Source: Armatimonadota bacterium
GTDB taxonomy: Bacteria; Sysuimicrobiota; Sysuimicrobiia; Sysuimicrobiales; Sysuimicrobiaceae
DNA length: 36,726 nt
Direction of reading: 5' to 3'
Assembly (NCBI GenBank): GCA_025059775.1
Contig: JANXCW010000017.1
Location: 1 to 36,726, forward strand
Both the position numbers and the translations under genes were made by a program. Positions within the stretch are counted from its first letter, which is position 1. Every line of letters begins with the position of its first letter. The notes under the pieces were generated by a model. It was not told the origin of the DNA, ran no database searches, and worked only from the letters and a program-made list of their open reading frames with translations. This document shows, piece after piece, positions 6,912 to 14,250 of the stretch.

Positions 6912-7223
6912 ATGGCGCTCTCAGACCAGGGGCCGGATCCCTTCGCGCCCTCGCTGGAGGAGATCGAGCGGAGGATCCGGGACCTCAACGACCAACGTCG
7001 CCGCATCTGGCGGTCCAGCGCCCCGGCCACGGGGGCCGGAGAGGTGGGCCGGCGGCAGCTGGCGGCCATCGAGCAGGAACTGGAGGAGCTGTACCACCTG
7101 AAGCGGGAGCTGCTGGCCCGCAAGGCCCGGGGAGGGCGGCCCCTTCCCCGCAAGCCCCCCCGCCGGGGGAAGCCTACCCCGCCTCCTGGTCTGTTCCGGG
7201 ACGAGGACTCTCTGGTAGAATAA
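6912..7223 (+). CDS. Small coiled-coil protein ahead of rpsF
   Basis: A 103-residue protein. I prefer ATG 6912 because GGAGGAG lies six bases upstream; the in-frame ATG at 6885 has no such site. Residues 14-75 are strongly helical and charged (LEEIERRIRDLNDQRRR, AIEQELEELYHLKRELL), predicting an antiparallel coiled coil. The tail is Pro/Arg-rich and ends DEDSLVE. The layout faintly recalls DUF2630 proteins, but I cannot assign it. No signal or membrane segment is present. It is the first gene downstream of the sigma-54-type promoter, and its TAA overlaps the -10 region of the rpsF promoter, so it may be regulated separately from the ribosomal genes. Confidence 0.65.
   Translation: MALSDQGPDPFAPSLEEIERRIRDLNDQRRRIWRSSAPATGAGEVGRRQLAAIEQELEELYHLKRELLARKARGGRPLPRKPPRRGKPTPPPGLFRDEDSLVE
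7213..7221 (+). promoter_or_regulatory. Extended -10 promoter for the rpsF operon
   Basis: TGGTAGAAT fits an extended -10 (TGN plus TAGAAT) and overlaps the upstream gene's stop codon. Transcription would begin near 7228, leaving a leader of about 65 bases before rpsF. The -35 is weak (TTCCGG at 17 bases). Confidence 0.45.
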
Positions 7224-7239
7224 GTTGGTTGGGAAATCG

Positions 7240-7291
7240 CCCTCCTGTCCTGCGGACGCAGGACCAGGAAGAGCTCCTGTCCGGAGGAGGG
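7240..7291 (+). promoter_or_regulatory. rpsF leader: foldable three-way junction masking the ribosome-binding site
   Basis: CCCTCCT (7240-7246) can pair with AGGAGGG (7285-7291), which is the rpsF Shine-Dalgarno region. Enclosed are two perfect hairpins: GTCCTGC/GCAGGAC (7247-7253 with 7258-7264, loop GGAC) and CAGGA/TCCTG (7265-7269 with 7275-7279). A CCG follows at 7281-7283. Ribosomal S6:S18 complexes autoregulate rpsF leaders in many bacteria through a stem with a conserved CCG. I infer a similar autogenous switch here, although this fold was drawn by eye. Confidence 0.45.
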
Positions 7292-7293
7292 AG

Positions 7294-7692
7294 ATGCAGC
7301 AGACGCCGACGGCGGCCGCGCCGGGCGCCCGGAGGGCCCCGAGGGAATATGAACTCGTCTTCGTGCTCCGCCCGAACCTCCCGGATGCGGAGGTTCGGGC
7401 GGCCATGGATCGGATCGTGGCCCGGATCACGGAACGGGGCGGCGAGGTCCGGGCGGTGCAGCCCTGGGGGAAGCGGCGGCTCGCTTACCCGATCCGGAGG
7501 TATCGGGAGGGGCTCTATGGGCTTGTGCGCTTTGTGCTTCCGGGGCAGCGCGTGCAGGAGCTGAAAAGTGCCCTCGGGATCACCGAAGAGATCCTGCGGT
7601 TTCTCCTCGTGGCCGCACTCCCCACGGCCCAAGCGGAGCAGACCCGGGAGGAAGCGCGGGAAGTGTCCGCGGAGGGCGGTGGAGGTGCGTAG
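7294..7692 (+). CDS. rpsF: 30S ribosomal protein S6
   Basis: A 132-residue protein from ATG 7294 with a strong GGAGGAGGGAG just upstream. The upstream in-frame extension covers the structured leader and is not coding. Residues 17-110 are bacterial S6: YELVFVLRPNL, the RRLAYPIRRYREGLYGL strand and the helix after LGITEEILRFLLV. S6 binds the central domain of 16S rRNA together with S18. Both ends carry alanine-rich or Glu-rich extensions (about 16 and 20 residues), longer than in Bacillus. The stop abuts the ssb start codon directly. Confidence 0.95.
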   Translation: MQQTPTAAAPGARRAPREYELVFVLRPNLPDAEVRAAMDRIVARITERGGEVRAVQPWGKRRLAYPIRRYREGLYGLVRFVLPGQRVQELKSALGITEEILRFLLVAALPTAQAEQTREEAREVSAEGGGGA

Positions 7693-8088
7693 ATGTACAA
7701 CCGGATCATCCTGATCGGGCGCTTGGTCCGGGACCCGGAGCTGCGGTACGTGCCCAGCGGACATCCCGTGGCGCGGTTCCGGCTGGCTGTGGACCGTCCC
7801 TTCACAAACCAGGCGGGCGAGCGCAAGACGGACTTCTTCACCGTGGTGGCCTGGCGGAAGCTGGCAGAGCAAACCTCCCAGCACCTCACCAAGGGGCGAC
7901 TCGTGGCCGTGGAGGGGAGGCTGGAAATCCGCGACTACGAGACCACCGCGGGCGAGCGGCGGCGGGCGGTGGAGGTGGTGGCGGACAACATCCGCTTCCT
8001 GGACCGCAAGCCTGTGACGGAGGCGGTGGAGGAGGAGATCCCGGACTTCGAGCCGCCTCTGGAGGAAGACGAGGAAGTCCCGTTCTGA
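7693..8088 (+). CDS. ssb: Single-stranded DNA-binding protein
   Basis: A 131-residue SSB starting at the base after the rpsF stop; its ribosome-binding site lies within the rpsF end (GGAGGTG). Residues 1-105 form the OB fold with the typical opening MYNRIILIGRLVRDPELRY and FFTVVAWRKLAEQ. The C-terminal tail is short and acidic and ends EEDEEVPF, the partner-binding peptide (usually DDDIPF) that recruits replication and repair proteins. The linker is unusually short. Its place between rpsF and rpsR is the standard Firmicutes order. Confidence 0.96.
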   Translation: MYNRIILIGRLVRDPELRYVPSGHPVARFRLAVDRPFTNQAGERKTDFFTVVAWRKLAEQTSQHLTKGRLVAVEGRLEIRDYETTAGERRRAVEVVADNIRFLDRKPVTEAVEEEIPDFEPPLEEDEEVPF

Positions 8089-8100
8089 GGAGGGAGGCCC

Positions 8101-8364
8101 ATGGCGGAGGCCACGGCGGACAAGGAGAAGAAAAAACAGGAGTATCGAATCCGGCAGAAGCGGCGCAAGGTGTGTGCCTTCTGCACGCAGAAGGCGGAGT
8201 TCATCGACTACAAGGATCCCGGTCCCCTGCGCCGGTTCATCTCGGAACGGGGCAAGATCCTCCCGCGGCGGATGACGGGCACCTGCGCAAAGCATCAGCG
8301 CATGCTGGCCCAGGCCATCAAGCGGGCGCGGGAGCTGGCGCTGCTGCCGTACACCGCCGACTGA
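8101..8364 (+). CDS. rpsR: 30S ribosomal protein S18
   Basis: An 87-residue protein from ATG 8101 after GGAGGGAGG. It contains the S18 core [19 protein letters not shown] and the C-terminal [13 protein letters not shown]. It keeps CAFC and a later Cys (TGTCAKH), the zinc-binding form of S18 seen in several bacteria, as opposed to the cysteine-free paralog. It assembles with S6 on 16S rRNA. It is co-transcribed with ssb (12-base gap). Confidence 0.96.
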   Translation: MAEATADKEKKKQEYRIRQKRRKVCAFCTQKAEFIDYKDPGPLRRFISERGKILPRRMTGTCAKHQRMLAQAIKRARELALLPYTAD

Positions 8365-8382
8365 GTACGGCCCGGAGAGGCC

Positions 8383-9378
8383 ATGAGCAGACCTGCCCCG
8401 GCCCTCACCCTCCGGGAGCGCACCGCGGGCCTTACGGAGGGGGCGCTCCTCGCGGCCCTCACGGCCCTGGTGGCGGTGCTGGTGGTGTTCTTCGGGCAGC
8501 TGGGGCTCATGGCCGCCCCCCTGCCGCTGTTTGTGCTCACCTACCGGCGCGGAGTGCGGGCCGCGATCCTCTCCGCGGCTGTGGCGGGGTTCGTGCTTTC
8601 GCCTTTCTTCGGCTTTCCACAGGGGTTGCTCTTCGTGGCCGCGTTCGCGCCCATGGGGATCGTTCAGGGACTCGTGGCCCGGCGCGGGGGTTCCCGGGCG
8701 GCGGGCATGGCAGTGGCCTTGGGCGTGGGGGTGGGACTCGGGGTCACCCTACTCAGCCTCCTCGTGAGCCGGTTCGTGTTCGGGCTGGATCCCTTCTCAA
8801 CCCTCATTGAGGCGCAGGTAAAGGGGGTCCAGACGGCTCAGGACCTCCTGCGGCGGGTCGGAGCCCCTCCCCAACAGGTGGATCAGATGGAGCGCTTGGC
8901 CCAGCAGCTGCCCGCCTTCCTGCGCATGGTCCTGCCCGCCGCGGTTCTGCTGGGAGTCCTCCTGTGGTCCTACGGCTCGTACACCCTGGCCCGCCACACC
9001 CTGCGCAGGCTCGGCGTGGCCCTGCCGGGGTTTTCGCCCATCCTCACCTGGCGGCTTCCGCCCACGGCGGGGGTGCTCCTGGTCCTTCCCGTGCTGGGAG
9101 GAGCAGCCCTGCAGCCCTATGCGCCGGGGGTGGGCGCGGTGCTCGTGGCCAACGGCTTCATGATCTCCCTCTTCGTGTTCGCATTCTTCGGGGTGCTCAC
9201 CGTGCTCCGGTACCTGGAAAGCCGGGAGGTCCCCAGGGCGGGCCGGGTGCTCGCGGTGGTGGCCTTGTTGTTCCTGGGGGATCCCGGGATCCTCGCCATG
9301 GCGATCCTGGGGCTCGTGGACCTCTGGTTTGACCTCCGGCGGGTAGGGCCCCGGGCCCCGGGGGAGGAGGAGACGTGA
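8383..9378 (+). CDS. DUF2232 family membrane protein (YybS-like)
   Basis: A 331-residue integral membrane protein with about eight hydrophobic segments and a long amphipathic loop at residues 140-180 (VQTAQDLLRRVGAPPQQVDQ). DUF2232/YybS proteins sit at this position in the rpsR-rplI region of Firmicutes. Their role is unknown, although a transporter or membrane-organisation role is often proposed. Start ATG 8383 follows GGAGAGG. The stop overlaps the rplI GTG start by four bases (GTGA), which couples their translation. The phosphodiesterase gene gdpP, often found between these two genes, is missing here. Confidence 0.87.
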   Translation: MSRPAPALTLRERTAGLTEGALLAALTALVAVLVVFFGQLGLMAAPLPLFVLTYRRGVRAAILSAAVAGFVLSPFFGFPQGLLFVAAFAPMGIVQGLVARRGGSRAAGMAVALGVGVGLGVTLLSLLVSRFVFGLDPFSTLIEAQVKGVQTAQDLLRRVGAPPQQVDQMERLAQQLPAFLRMVLPAAVLLGVLLWSYGSYTLARHTLRRLGVALPGFSPILTWRLPPTAGVLLVLPVLGGAALQPYAPGVGAVLVANGFMISLFVFAFFGVLTVLRYLESREVPRAGRVLAVVALLFLGDPGILAMAILGLVDLWFDLRRVGPRAPGEEET

Positions 9379-9818
9379 AGGTGATCCTGGCCCGCGACGT
9401 CCCTTCCCTGGGCAAGGCCGGGACGGTGGTGGAGGTCAAGGAGGGGTATGCCCGCAACTACCTCATCCCCCGGGGGTTGGCGGTGGAAGCCACGGAGGGA
9501 GCCCTGCGGAGCTTCCAGGAACAGCAGGAGGCGGCGAGGCGGCGGGCGGAGCGGGAGCAGATGCGGGCGCGGGAGCTGGCCCGCGTGCTCTCCGAGACCT
9601 CCGTGGTGATCCGGGCCCGAGCTGGCGAGGGGGGACGGCTGTTCGGCTCGGTGACCGCGGAGATCATCCGGGAGGCCCTGCGGGAGCGGGGAGTGGAGGT
9701 GTCCCGTAAGCAGATCGAGCTCCCGGAACCCATCAAGGCAGTAGGCACCCACGAGGTCACGGTCCACCTGGGGCACGGCCTCCATGCCCGCGTCCGGGTC
9801 CAGGTGGAGGGAGCGTGA
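9375..9818 (+). CDS. rplI: 50S ribosomal protein L9
   Basis: A 147-residue protein with GTG start inside the DUF2232 stop (GTGA). The N-terminal 23S rRNA-binding domain reads KVILARDVPSLGKAGTVVEV and GYARNYLIPRGLA. A long charged connecting helix spans residues 50-78, and the C-terminal domain contains GRLFGSVTAEIIREAL. L9 buttresses the L1 stalk and helps maintain the reading frame. Length is standard. The downstream protease gene begins three bases after its stop. Confidence 0.96.
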   Translation: MKVILARDVPSLGKAGTVVEVKEGYARNYLIPRGLAVEATEGALRSFQEQQEAARRRAEREQMRARELARVLSETSVVIRARAGEGGRLFGSVTAEIIREALRERGVEVSRKQIELPEPIKAVGTHEVTVHLGHGLHARVRVQVEGA

Positions 9819-9821
9819 TCC

Positions 9822-11720
9822 GTGGCACTCCGAAGGGTCTCCACACGCCCCAGCCGACAGGACCTCCGCCGGCAGGTGGGAGCGTTGCTGAACGTGTTAA
9901 GCGAGGTGTACGGGCCGGATCGGCTCGTGGTCAAGGCCGGCAAGCTGGAGGCCCTCTCCCTCCTGCGCTCTCCTCGCCTGGAGGACCGGGTGCTGGCCCT
10001 GCAGCGCCTGGTATACGAGGATCCCACCATCCGGGAAACGCCTCAACCCGCGGAGATCCCCCGCATCCTCTCCGAGATCGAGGAGGAGATCGCGGACCTC
10101 ATCGCCCAGCGCCGGGTGGAGGACGAGCTGGAGCGTCGGGTCCAGGAGCGGATGAACCAGCGGCAGGACGAGTACCTCCAGGAGATCCGGCTGCAGGTCC
10201 TGCGGGAGCGGACGGGCCCGGAGACCGCGGCCACCCGGAAGAAGCTGGAGGAGCTGGAGGCCCTGGATCGCATCCGCCTCTCCCAGTCTGCCCTGGAGGT
10301 GCTGCGGCCCCGCCGGCTGCGGGAGGTGGTGGGACAGGATCGAGCCATCCGGGCCCTACTGGCGAAACTGGCCACCCCCTACCCACAGCACGTGATCCTT
10401 TACGGGCCGCCCGGTGTGGGCAAGACCACGGTAGCGCGCCTGGTGCTGGAGGAGGCCCGAAAGCTCCCCTACACCCCCTTCGGACCCCACGCCCCATTCG
10501 TCGAGGTGGACGGTTCCACCCTCCGGTGGGATCACCGGGAGGTTACCAATCCTCTTTTGGGCTCCGTGCATGACCCCATCTACCAGGGCTCCCGCCGGGA
10601 CTTCGCGGAGGGCGGGATTCCAGAGCCAAAGCTGGGGCTCGTGACCAAGGCCCACGGTGGGGTGCTGTTCATCGACGAGATCGGGGAGATGGACCCTGTG
10701 CTGCAGACGAAGCTGTTGAAGGTTCTGGAGAACAAGCGGGTGTATTTCGAGTCCTCTTACTACGACCCCGACGACCCCGCGGTCCCCGCCTACATTAAGT
10801 ACCTGTTCGAAAAAGGAGCTCCCGCGGACTTCGTGCTCATCGGTGCCACCACCCGGGAGCCGGAGGACATCAGTCCCACCCTGCGCAGTCGGTGCGCGGA
10901 GGTGTTCTTCGATCCCCTCACCCAGCACGACATCGAGCACATCGTGCGGCAGGCAGCCCGCCGGCTGGGGGTGGGCCTGGATCCCAAGGTCCCCTCCCTC
11001 ATCGCCAGCTACACGGTGGAAGGGCGCAAGGCAGTACAGCTCCTCGCGGACGCCTACGGCATCGCCCTGTACCGGCGGCGCCGCGGCGGTCGGATCCGCA
11101 TCACGCAGGCGGACGTGCTCGAGGTGATCCGCGCGGCCCGCCTGAGCCCCTATACCCCCACCCGGGCCTCGGAGACCCCGGAGGTGGGCAAGGCCTTCGG
11201 GCTCGGCGTCTACCACTACCTCGGCTCCATCATCGAGGTGGAGGCCGCGGTCTTCCCCACCGGCCGCAGGGGCGGAGGCGTTGTGCGGTTCAACGAGACC
11301 GCGGGCTCCATGGCGAAGGACTCCGTGTTCAACGCCCTCTCCGTCCTCCGGAAGCTGCTGGGGGTGGATCTCAGCCAGTATGACGTGCACGTGAACGTGG
11401 TGGGCGGAGGGCTCATCGACGGCCCCAGCCTGGGGCTCGCCATCACCGTGGCCCTGGCGAGCGCGGTGCAGAACCGGCCCGCGCTCCAGAACGTGGCCCT
11501 TACGGGCGAGGTGAGCATCCAGGGCCGGGTCAAGGGCGTGGGGGGGATTCCGGAGAAACTCTACGGAGCCCGCCAGGCGGGGATGCGCAAGGTGGTCCTT
11601 CCCCAGGAGAACCGTCACGACGTGCCCGCGGACCTCCAGGGGATTCAGGTGGTGTTCGTGCAGACCGTGGAGGAGGCCCTGCCCCAGGTCCTGGCGTCAA
11701 CCAAGCGGAAGGCTCCCTAG
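9822..11720 (+). CDS. lonC: Lon-family ATP-dependent protease, LonC/LonB type
   Basis: A 632-residue protein with GTG start after GGAGGGAG. Residues about 60-160 are a charged coiled-coil region. The AAA+ module has Walker A YGPPGVGKTT (about 193-202) and Walker B GVLFIDEIGEMD (about 280-291). The Lon S16 peptidase domain follows, with catalytic Ser536 in DGPSLG and Lys579 in GGIPEK, the normal 43-residue spacing. It lacks the N-terminal substrate domain of LonA. Phrases such as TLRWDHREVTNPLLGSVHDP and SSYYDPDDPAVP match, from memory, the LonC family (TIGR02903) of endospore formers, often beside dnaB. A forespore role is therefore possible. It could be filed as LonB by other schemes. Confidence 0.9.
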   Translation: MALRRVSTRPSRQDLRRQVGALLNVLSEVYGPDRLVVKAGKLEALSLLRSPRLEDRVLALQRLVYEDPTIRETPQPAEIPRILSEIEEEIADLIAQRRVEDELERRVQERMNQRQDEYLQEIRLQVLRERTGPETAATRKKLEELEALDRIRLSQSALEVLRPRRLREVVGQDRAIRALLAKLATPYPQHVILYGPPGVGKTTVARLVLEEARKLPYTPFGPHAPFVEVDGSTLRWDHREVTNPLLGSVHDPIYQGSRRDFAEGGIPEPKLGLVTKAHGGVLFIDEIGEMDPVLQTKLLKVLENKRVYFESSYYDPDDPAVPAYIKYLFEKGAPADFVLIGATTREPEDISPTLRSRCAEVFFDPLTQHDIEHIVRQAARRLGVGLDPKVPSLIASYTVEGRKAVQLLADAYGIALYRRRRGGRIRITQADVLEVIRAARLSPYTPTRASETPEVGKAFGLGVYHYLGSIIEVEAAVFPTGRRGGGVVRFNETAGSMAKDSVFNALSVLRKLLGVDLSQYDVHVNVVGGGLIDGPSLGLAITVALASAVQNRPALQNVALTGEVSIQGRVKGVGGIPEKLYGARQAGMRKVVLPQENRHDVPADLQGIQVVFVQTVEEALPQVLASTKRKAP

Positions 11721-11776
11721 CGGTTCTCCCCAGGACGTCCACCAAAAAAGCCACACAATTCACACCTTTCCCCAAC

Positions 11777-11821
11777 TTTTCCACAAGGGAATCCGCAGAC
11801 CCGTCGCTCAAAACTCCCTTG
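11777..11821 (+). promoter_or_regulatory. Inverted and direct repeats upstream of dnaB
   Basis: In the 161-base gap before dnaB, CAAGGGA (11784-11790) and TCCCTTG (11815-11821) form an inverted repeat, and GGGAATCCG occurs twice in direct orientation (11787-11795, 11821-11829). TTTTCCACA at 11777-11785 differs by one base from a DnaA box. The spacing just upstream of the -35 suggests an operator, or a weak end signal for the protease transcript; no U-tract is present. Confidence 0.35.
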
Positions 11822-11829
11822 GGAATCCG

Positions 11830-11859
11830 TTGAAATTGCGAACACAGGTTCGCCATAAT
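11830..11859 (+). promoter_or_regulatory. Promoter of dnaB
   Basis: TTGAAA (11830-11835) and CATAAT (11854-11859) are separated by 18 bases, a good housekeeping sigma-factor promoter. Initiation near 11866 gives a short leader containing GGAGG before the ATG at 11882. dnaB can therefore be expressed independently of the ribosomal operon. Confidence 0.6.
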
Positions 11860-11881
11860 ACAGGAGAGGACGGAGGCCGCC

Positions 11882-14215
11882 ATGGGTGTCGTCTCGGTCG
11901 AGCGGGTCCCCCCCCAAAACCTGGAGGCGGAGATGGGGGTCCTAGGCTCCATGTTGTTGGATCGGGACGCCATCGCGCAGGTGGTGGAGATCCTCCGGCC
12001 CGAGGATTTCTACCGGGAAGCCCACCGGCTCATCTACAGCACCATCCTCGAGCTGTTCGACCGGGGAGAGCCGGTAGACCTCATCACCGTCACGGACCGG
12101 CTGCGGGATCAGGGCAAACTGGAGGAAGTAGGGGGCGCGGCGTACATCGCGGCTCTCCTGAACAGCGTTCCCACCGCGGCCAACGCGGAGTACTACGCCC
12201 GCATCGTGCTCCAGAAATCCATCCTGCGCTCCCTCATCCGGGTGGGCACGCAGATCGCGCATCTGGGCTTCGAGGGGGAGGAGGATGTGGAAGTGCTGGT
12301 GGACCGGGCCGAGCGGCTCGTGTTCGAGCTCAGCCGCCGGCGGCTCGTGCGGGACTTCGCGCCTATCCGGGATGTCCTCAAGGAGACCATGGAGCGCCTG
12401 GATGCAGGCTACGACCGGGGCATGATCACGGGGGTCCCCACGGGCTTCGTGGACCTGGACGAGCTCACAGGTGGGCTGCAGCCCGGAGACCTTATCATCG
12501 TGGCCGCGCGTCCCTCCATGGGCAAGTGCCTCAAATACGACGCGCGGATCGTGGACGCGCAGACGGGAGAGGTCCGCACCATCGAGGAGATCGTGCACAG
12601 GCAGGACGTGGTGCTGCTCACCCTGGATGGAGGGCGGCTGGTGGAGGCCCGGCCCAGCGCCTTCGTGGACGACGGCCGCAGGCCCGTCTACCGGGTGCGC
12701 ACGAGCCTCGGCCGGGTGGTGGAGGTCACCGCCACGCATCCCTTCCTCACACCCCAGGGCTGGAAGCCCCTGGCAGCCCTGCGGGCTGGCGACTACGTGG
12801 CCGTGCCTGCCCGTATCCCCGTCTTCGGCACCCTGGATCTCCCCAGCTGCGAAGTGAAGCTCATCGCCTACCTCGCCGCGGGACGGCTGCCCACGGACCC
12901 GCGGCTGAGCCAGGACTTCCTGGACGCGGTGCGGGCTGCCGCAGCGGTCCGCGCTTCCACCCGGGCCCCCACCCTGGCCGGAGTTCGGGCGTGGTCAGAT
13001 CCGGATCCCGAGGTTCCCCTGGAGATCCCCGGAGAACTCACCGGGTATGCGGAGCTCTGTGGTCCTCCCCCGGAGCTCCGGCGGCTCCCTTCCGTGGTCT
13101 ACCGCTTGAACCGCGCGAAGCTGTGCCTGCTGCTCTCGCGCCTGCTGGCGTGCACGGCCACCTGGGAGGAGGAGACCCATACCATCCGCGTCGAGCTGCC
13201 CAGCTCCTTTATGGCGGAGCAGGTCCAGCACCTCCTCCTGCGCCTGGGCGTGGTGGCGGCCCGGGAGGGGGATCGAACCCTGGAGGTACGCCAGAACGCG
13301 GCGGTGCACCTGCTGCGGAGCTGCGGAGTGTTCGGGTGGGAGAAGCTGCGGGAATGGGCCCGCTACGAACCCCGCCCCTTGCTCGAGGAGCCGGACATCC
13401 TGTGGGATGCCATCGAGCGCATCGAGTACGTGGGGGAACACCAGGTCTATGATCTCACGGTACCTGGAACCCACAACTTCGTGGCCAACGACATCTGCGT
13501 GCACAACACCACCTTCTGTCTCAACATCGCCCAACACGCCGCGGTCCGCCACCGCGTCCCTGTGGCCATTTTCTCCCTGGAGACAAGTGCGGAGCAGCTG
13601 GTGCAGCGGATGCTGTGCGCGGAGGCGGGGGTGGACAGCCAGAGGCTGCGGCGGGGCTACCTCTCGGAGGCGGACTGGCGGAAGCTCACCCGGGCCATGG
13701 GCGGGCTCGTGGAAGCCCCCATCTTCATCGACGACTCAAGCAACCTCTCCGTGATCGAGATGCGGGCCAAGGCCCGCAAGCTCAAGGCAGAGCACGGCCT
13801 GGGCCTCATCATCGTGGATTACATCCAGCTCATCCAGTCCTACAAACGCAGCGAGAACCGTACCCAGGAGCTCAGCGAGATCGCCCGCGCCATCAAGTCC
13901 CTGGCCAAGGAGCTGCACCTACCTGTCCTCGCCATCTCCCAGCTCTCGCGGGCCGCGGAGCTCACGGGCTCCAAGATCCCCATGCTGTCCCACCTCCGGG
14001 AGAGCGGGGAGCTGGAGCAGGTGGCGGACCTCGTGATCTTCCTCTACCGGGAGGATTACTACGATCCGGAGAAGGCACGTCGGGAGGGGAAGGAGAACAT
14101 CGCGCTCGTGCGGGTAGCCAAACACCGCAATGGACCCACGGACGACATCGAGCTCTTCTTCCACAGGGAGTACGGCCGGTTCGCGAACCTGGAAAAGCAC
14201 AGTCCGGGGCCCTAG
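11882..14215 (+). CDS. dnaB: Replicative DNA helicase DnaB, interrupted by an in-frame intein
   Basis: The open frame codes for 777 residues; removing the intein (216-542) leaves a 450-residue DnaB of normal length. The N-terminal domain (MGVVSVERVPPQNLEAEMGV to about 150) binds primase. The RecA-like helicase domain has VPTGFVDLDELTGGLQPGD, Walker A RPSMGK joined to TTF only after splicing, Walker B GLIIVDYIQLI, and LSRAAELTGSKIPMLSHLRE near the C-terminus. Because the insertion splits the P-loop, the unspliced protein cannot bind ATP, so replication depends on splicing. DnaB unwinds DNA ahead of the replisome. It has its own promoter and a GGAGG site ten bases before the ATG. Confidence 0.96.
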   Translation: MGVVSVERVPPQNLEAEMGVLGSMLLDRDAIAQVVEILRPEDFYREAHRLIYSTILELFDRGEPVDLITVTDRLRDQGKLEEVGGAAYIAALLNSVPTAANAEYYARIVLQKSILRSLIRVGTQIAHLGFEGEEDVEVLVDRAERLVFELSRRRLVRDFAPIRDVLKETMERLDAGYDRGMITGVPTGFVDLDELTGGLQPGDLIIVAARPSMGKCLKYDARIVDAQTGEVRTIEEIVHRQDVVLLTLDGGRLVEARPSAFVDDGRRPVYRVRTSLGRVVEVTATHPFLTPQGWKPLAALRAGDYVAVPARIPVFGTLDLPSCEVKLIAYLAAGRLPTDPRLSQDFLDAVRAAAAVRASTRAPTLAGVRAWSDPDPEVPLEIPGELTGYAELCGPPPELRRLPSVVYRLNRAKLCLLLSRLLACTATWEEETHTIRVELPSSFMAEQVQHLLLRLGVVAAREGDRTLEVRQNAAVHLLRSCGVFGWEKLREWARYEPRPLLEEPDILWDAIERIEYVGEHQVYDLTVPGTHNFVANDICVHNTTFCLNIAQHAAVRHRVPVAIFSLETSAEQLVQRMLCAEAGVDSQRLRRGYLSEADWRKLTRAMGGLVEAPIFIDDSSNLSVIEMRAKARKLKAEHGLGLIIVDYIQLIQSYKRSENRTQELSEIARAIKSLAKELHLPVLAISQLSRAAELTGSKIPMLSHLRESGELEQVADLVIFLYREDYYDPEKARREGKENIALVRVAKHRNGPTDDIELFFHREYGRFANLEKHSPGP
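12527..13507 (+). other. DnaB intein with a degenerate LAGLIDADG endonuclease domain
   Basis: The 327-residue insertion starts at Cys216 (CLKYDARIVD, block A) and ends with His-Asn (VHN, block G) followed by extein Thr543. Block B is VEVTATHPFLTPQGW, with the TxxH motif; block F is VYDLTVPGTHNFVANDICVH. All residues needed for protein splicing are present. The middle (about residues 320-440) has the layout of a two-motif LAGLIDADG endonuclease, but the motif helices read LIAYLAAGR (327-335) and LLLSRLLACTATW (about 416-428). The acidic residue that should close each helix is replaced by Ala and Thr. The endonuclease is therefore probably dead, leaving a fixed, splicing-only element. The insertion point is the conserved Lys/Thr of the P-loop, a known DnaB intein site. 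Confidence 0.9.
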
Positions 14216-14250
14216 GCGCCGCGCGCCCTCTTTGCGAAGATGGAGCTGCG

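Noticed and set aside
11721-11881. Replication origin before dnaB
   Set aside because: Only one imperfect DnaA-box-like sequence is present, with no AT-rich unwinding element and no dnaA or dnaN nearby.
13615-14250. N-terminal extension of the sppA frame into dnaB
   Set aside because: This phase runs through the out-of-frame 3' end of dnaB and is His/Gly/Pro-rich; the ribosome-binding site places the start at 14251.
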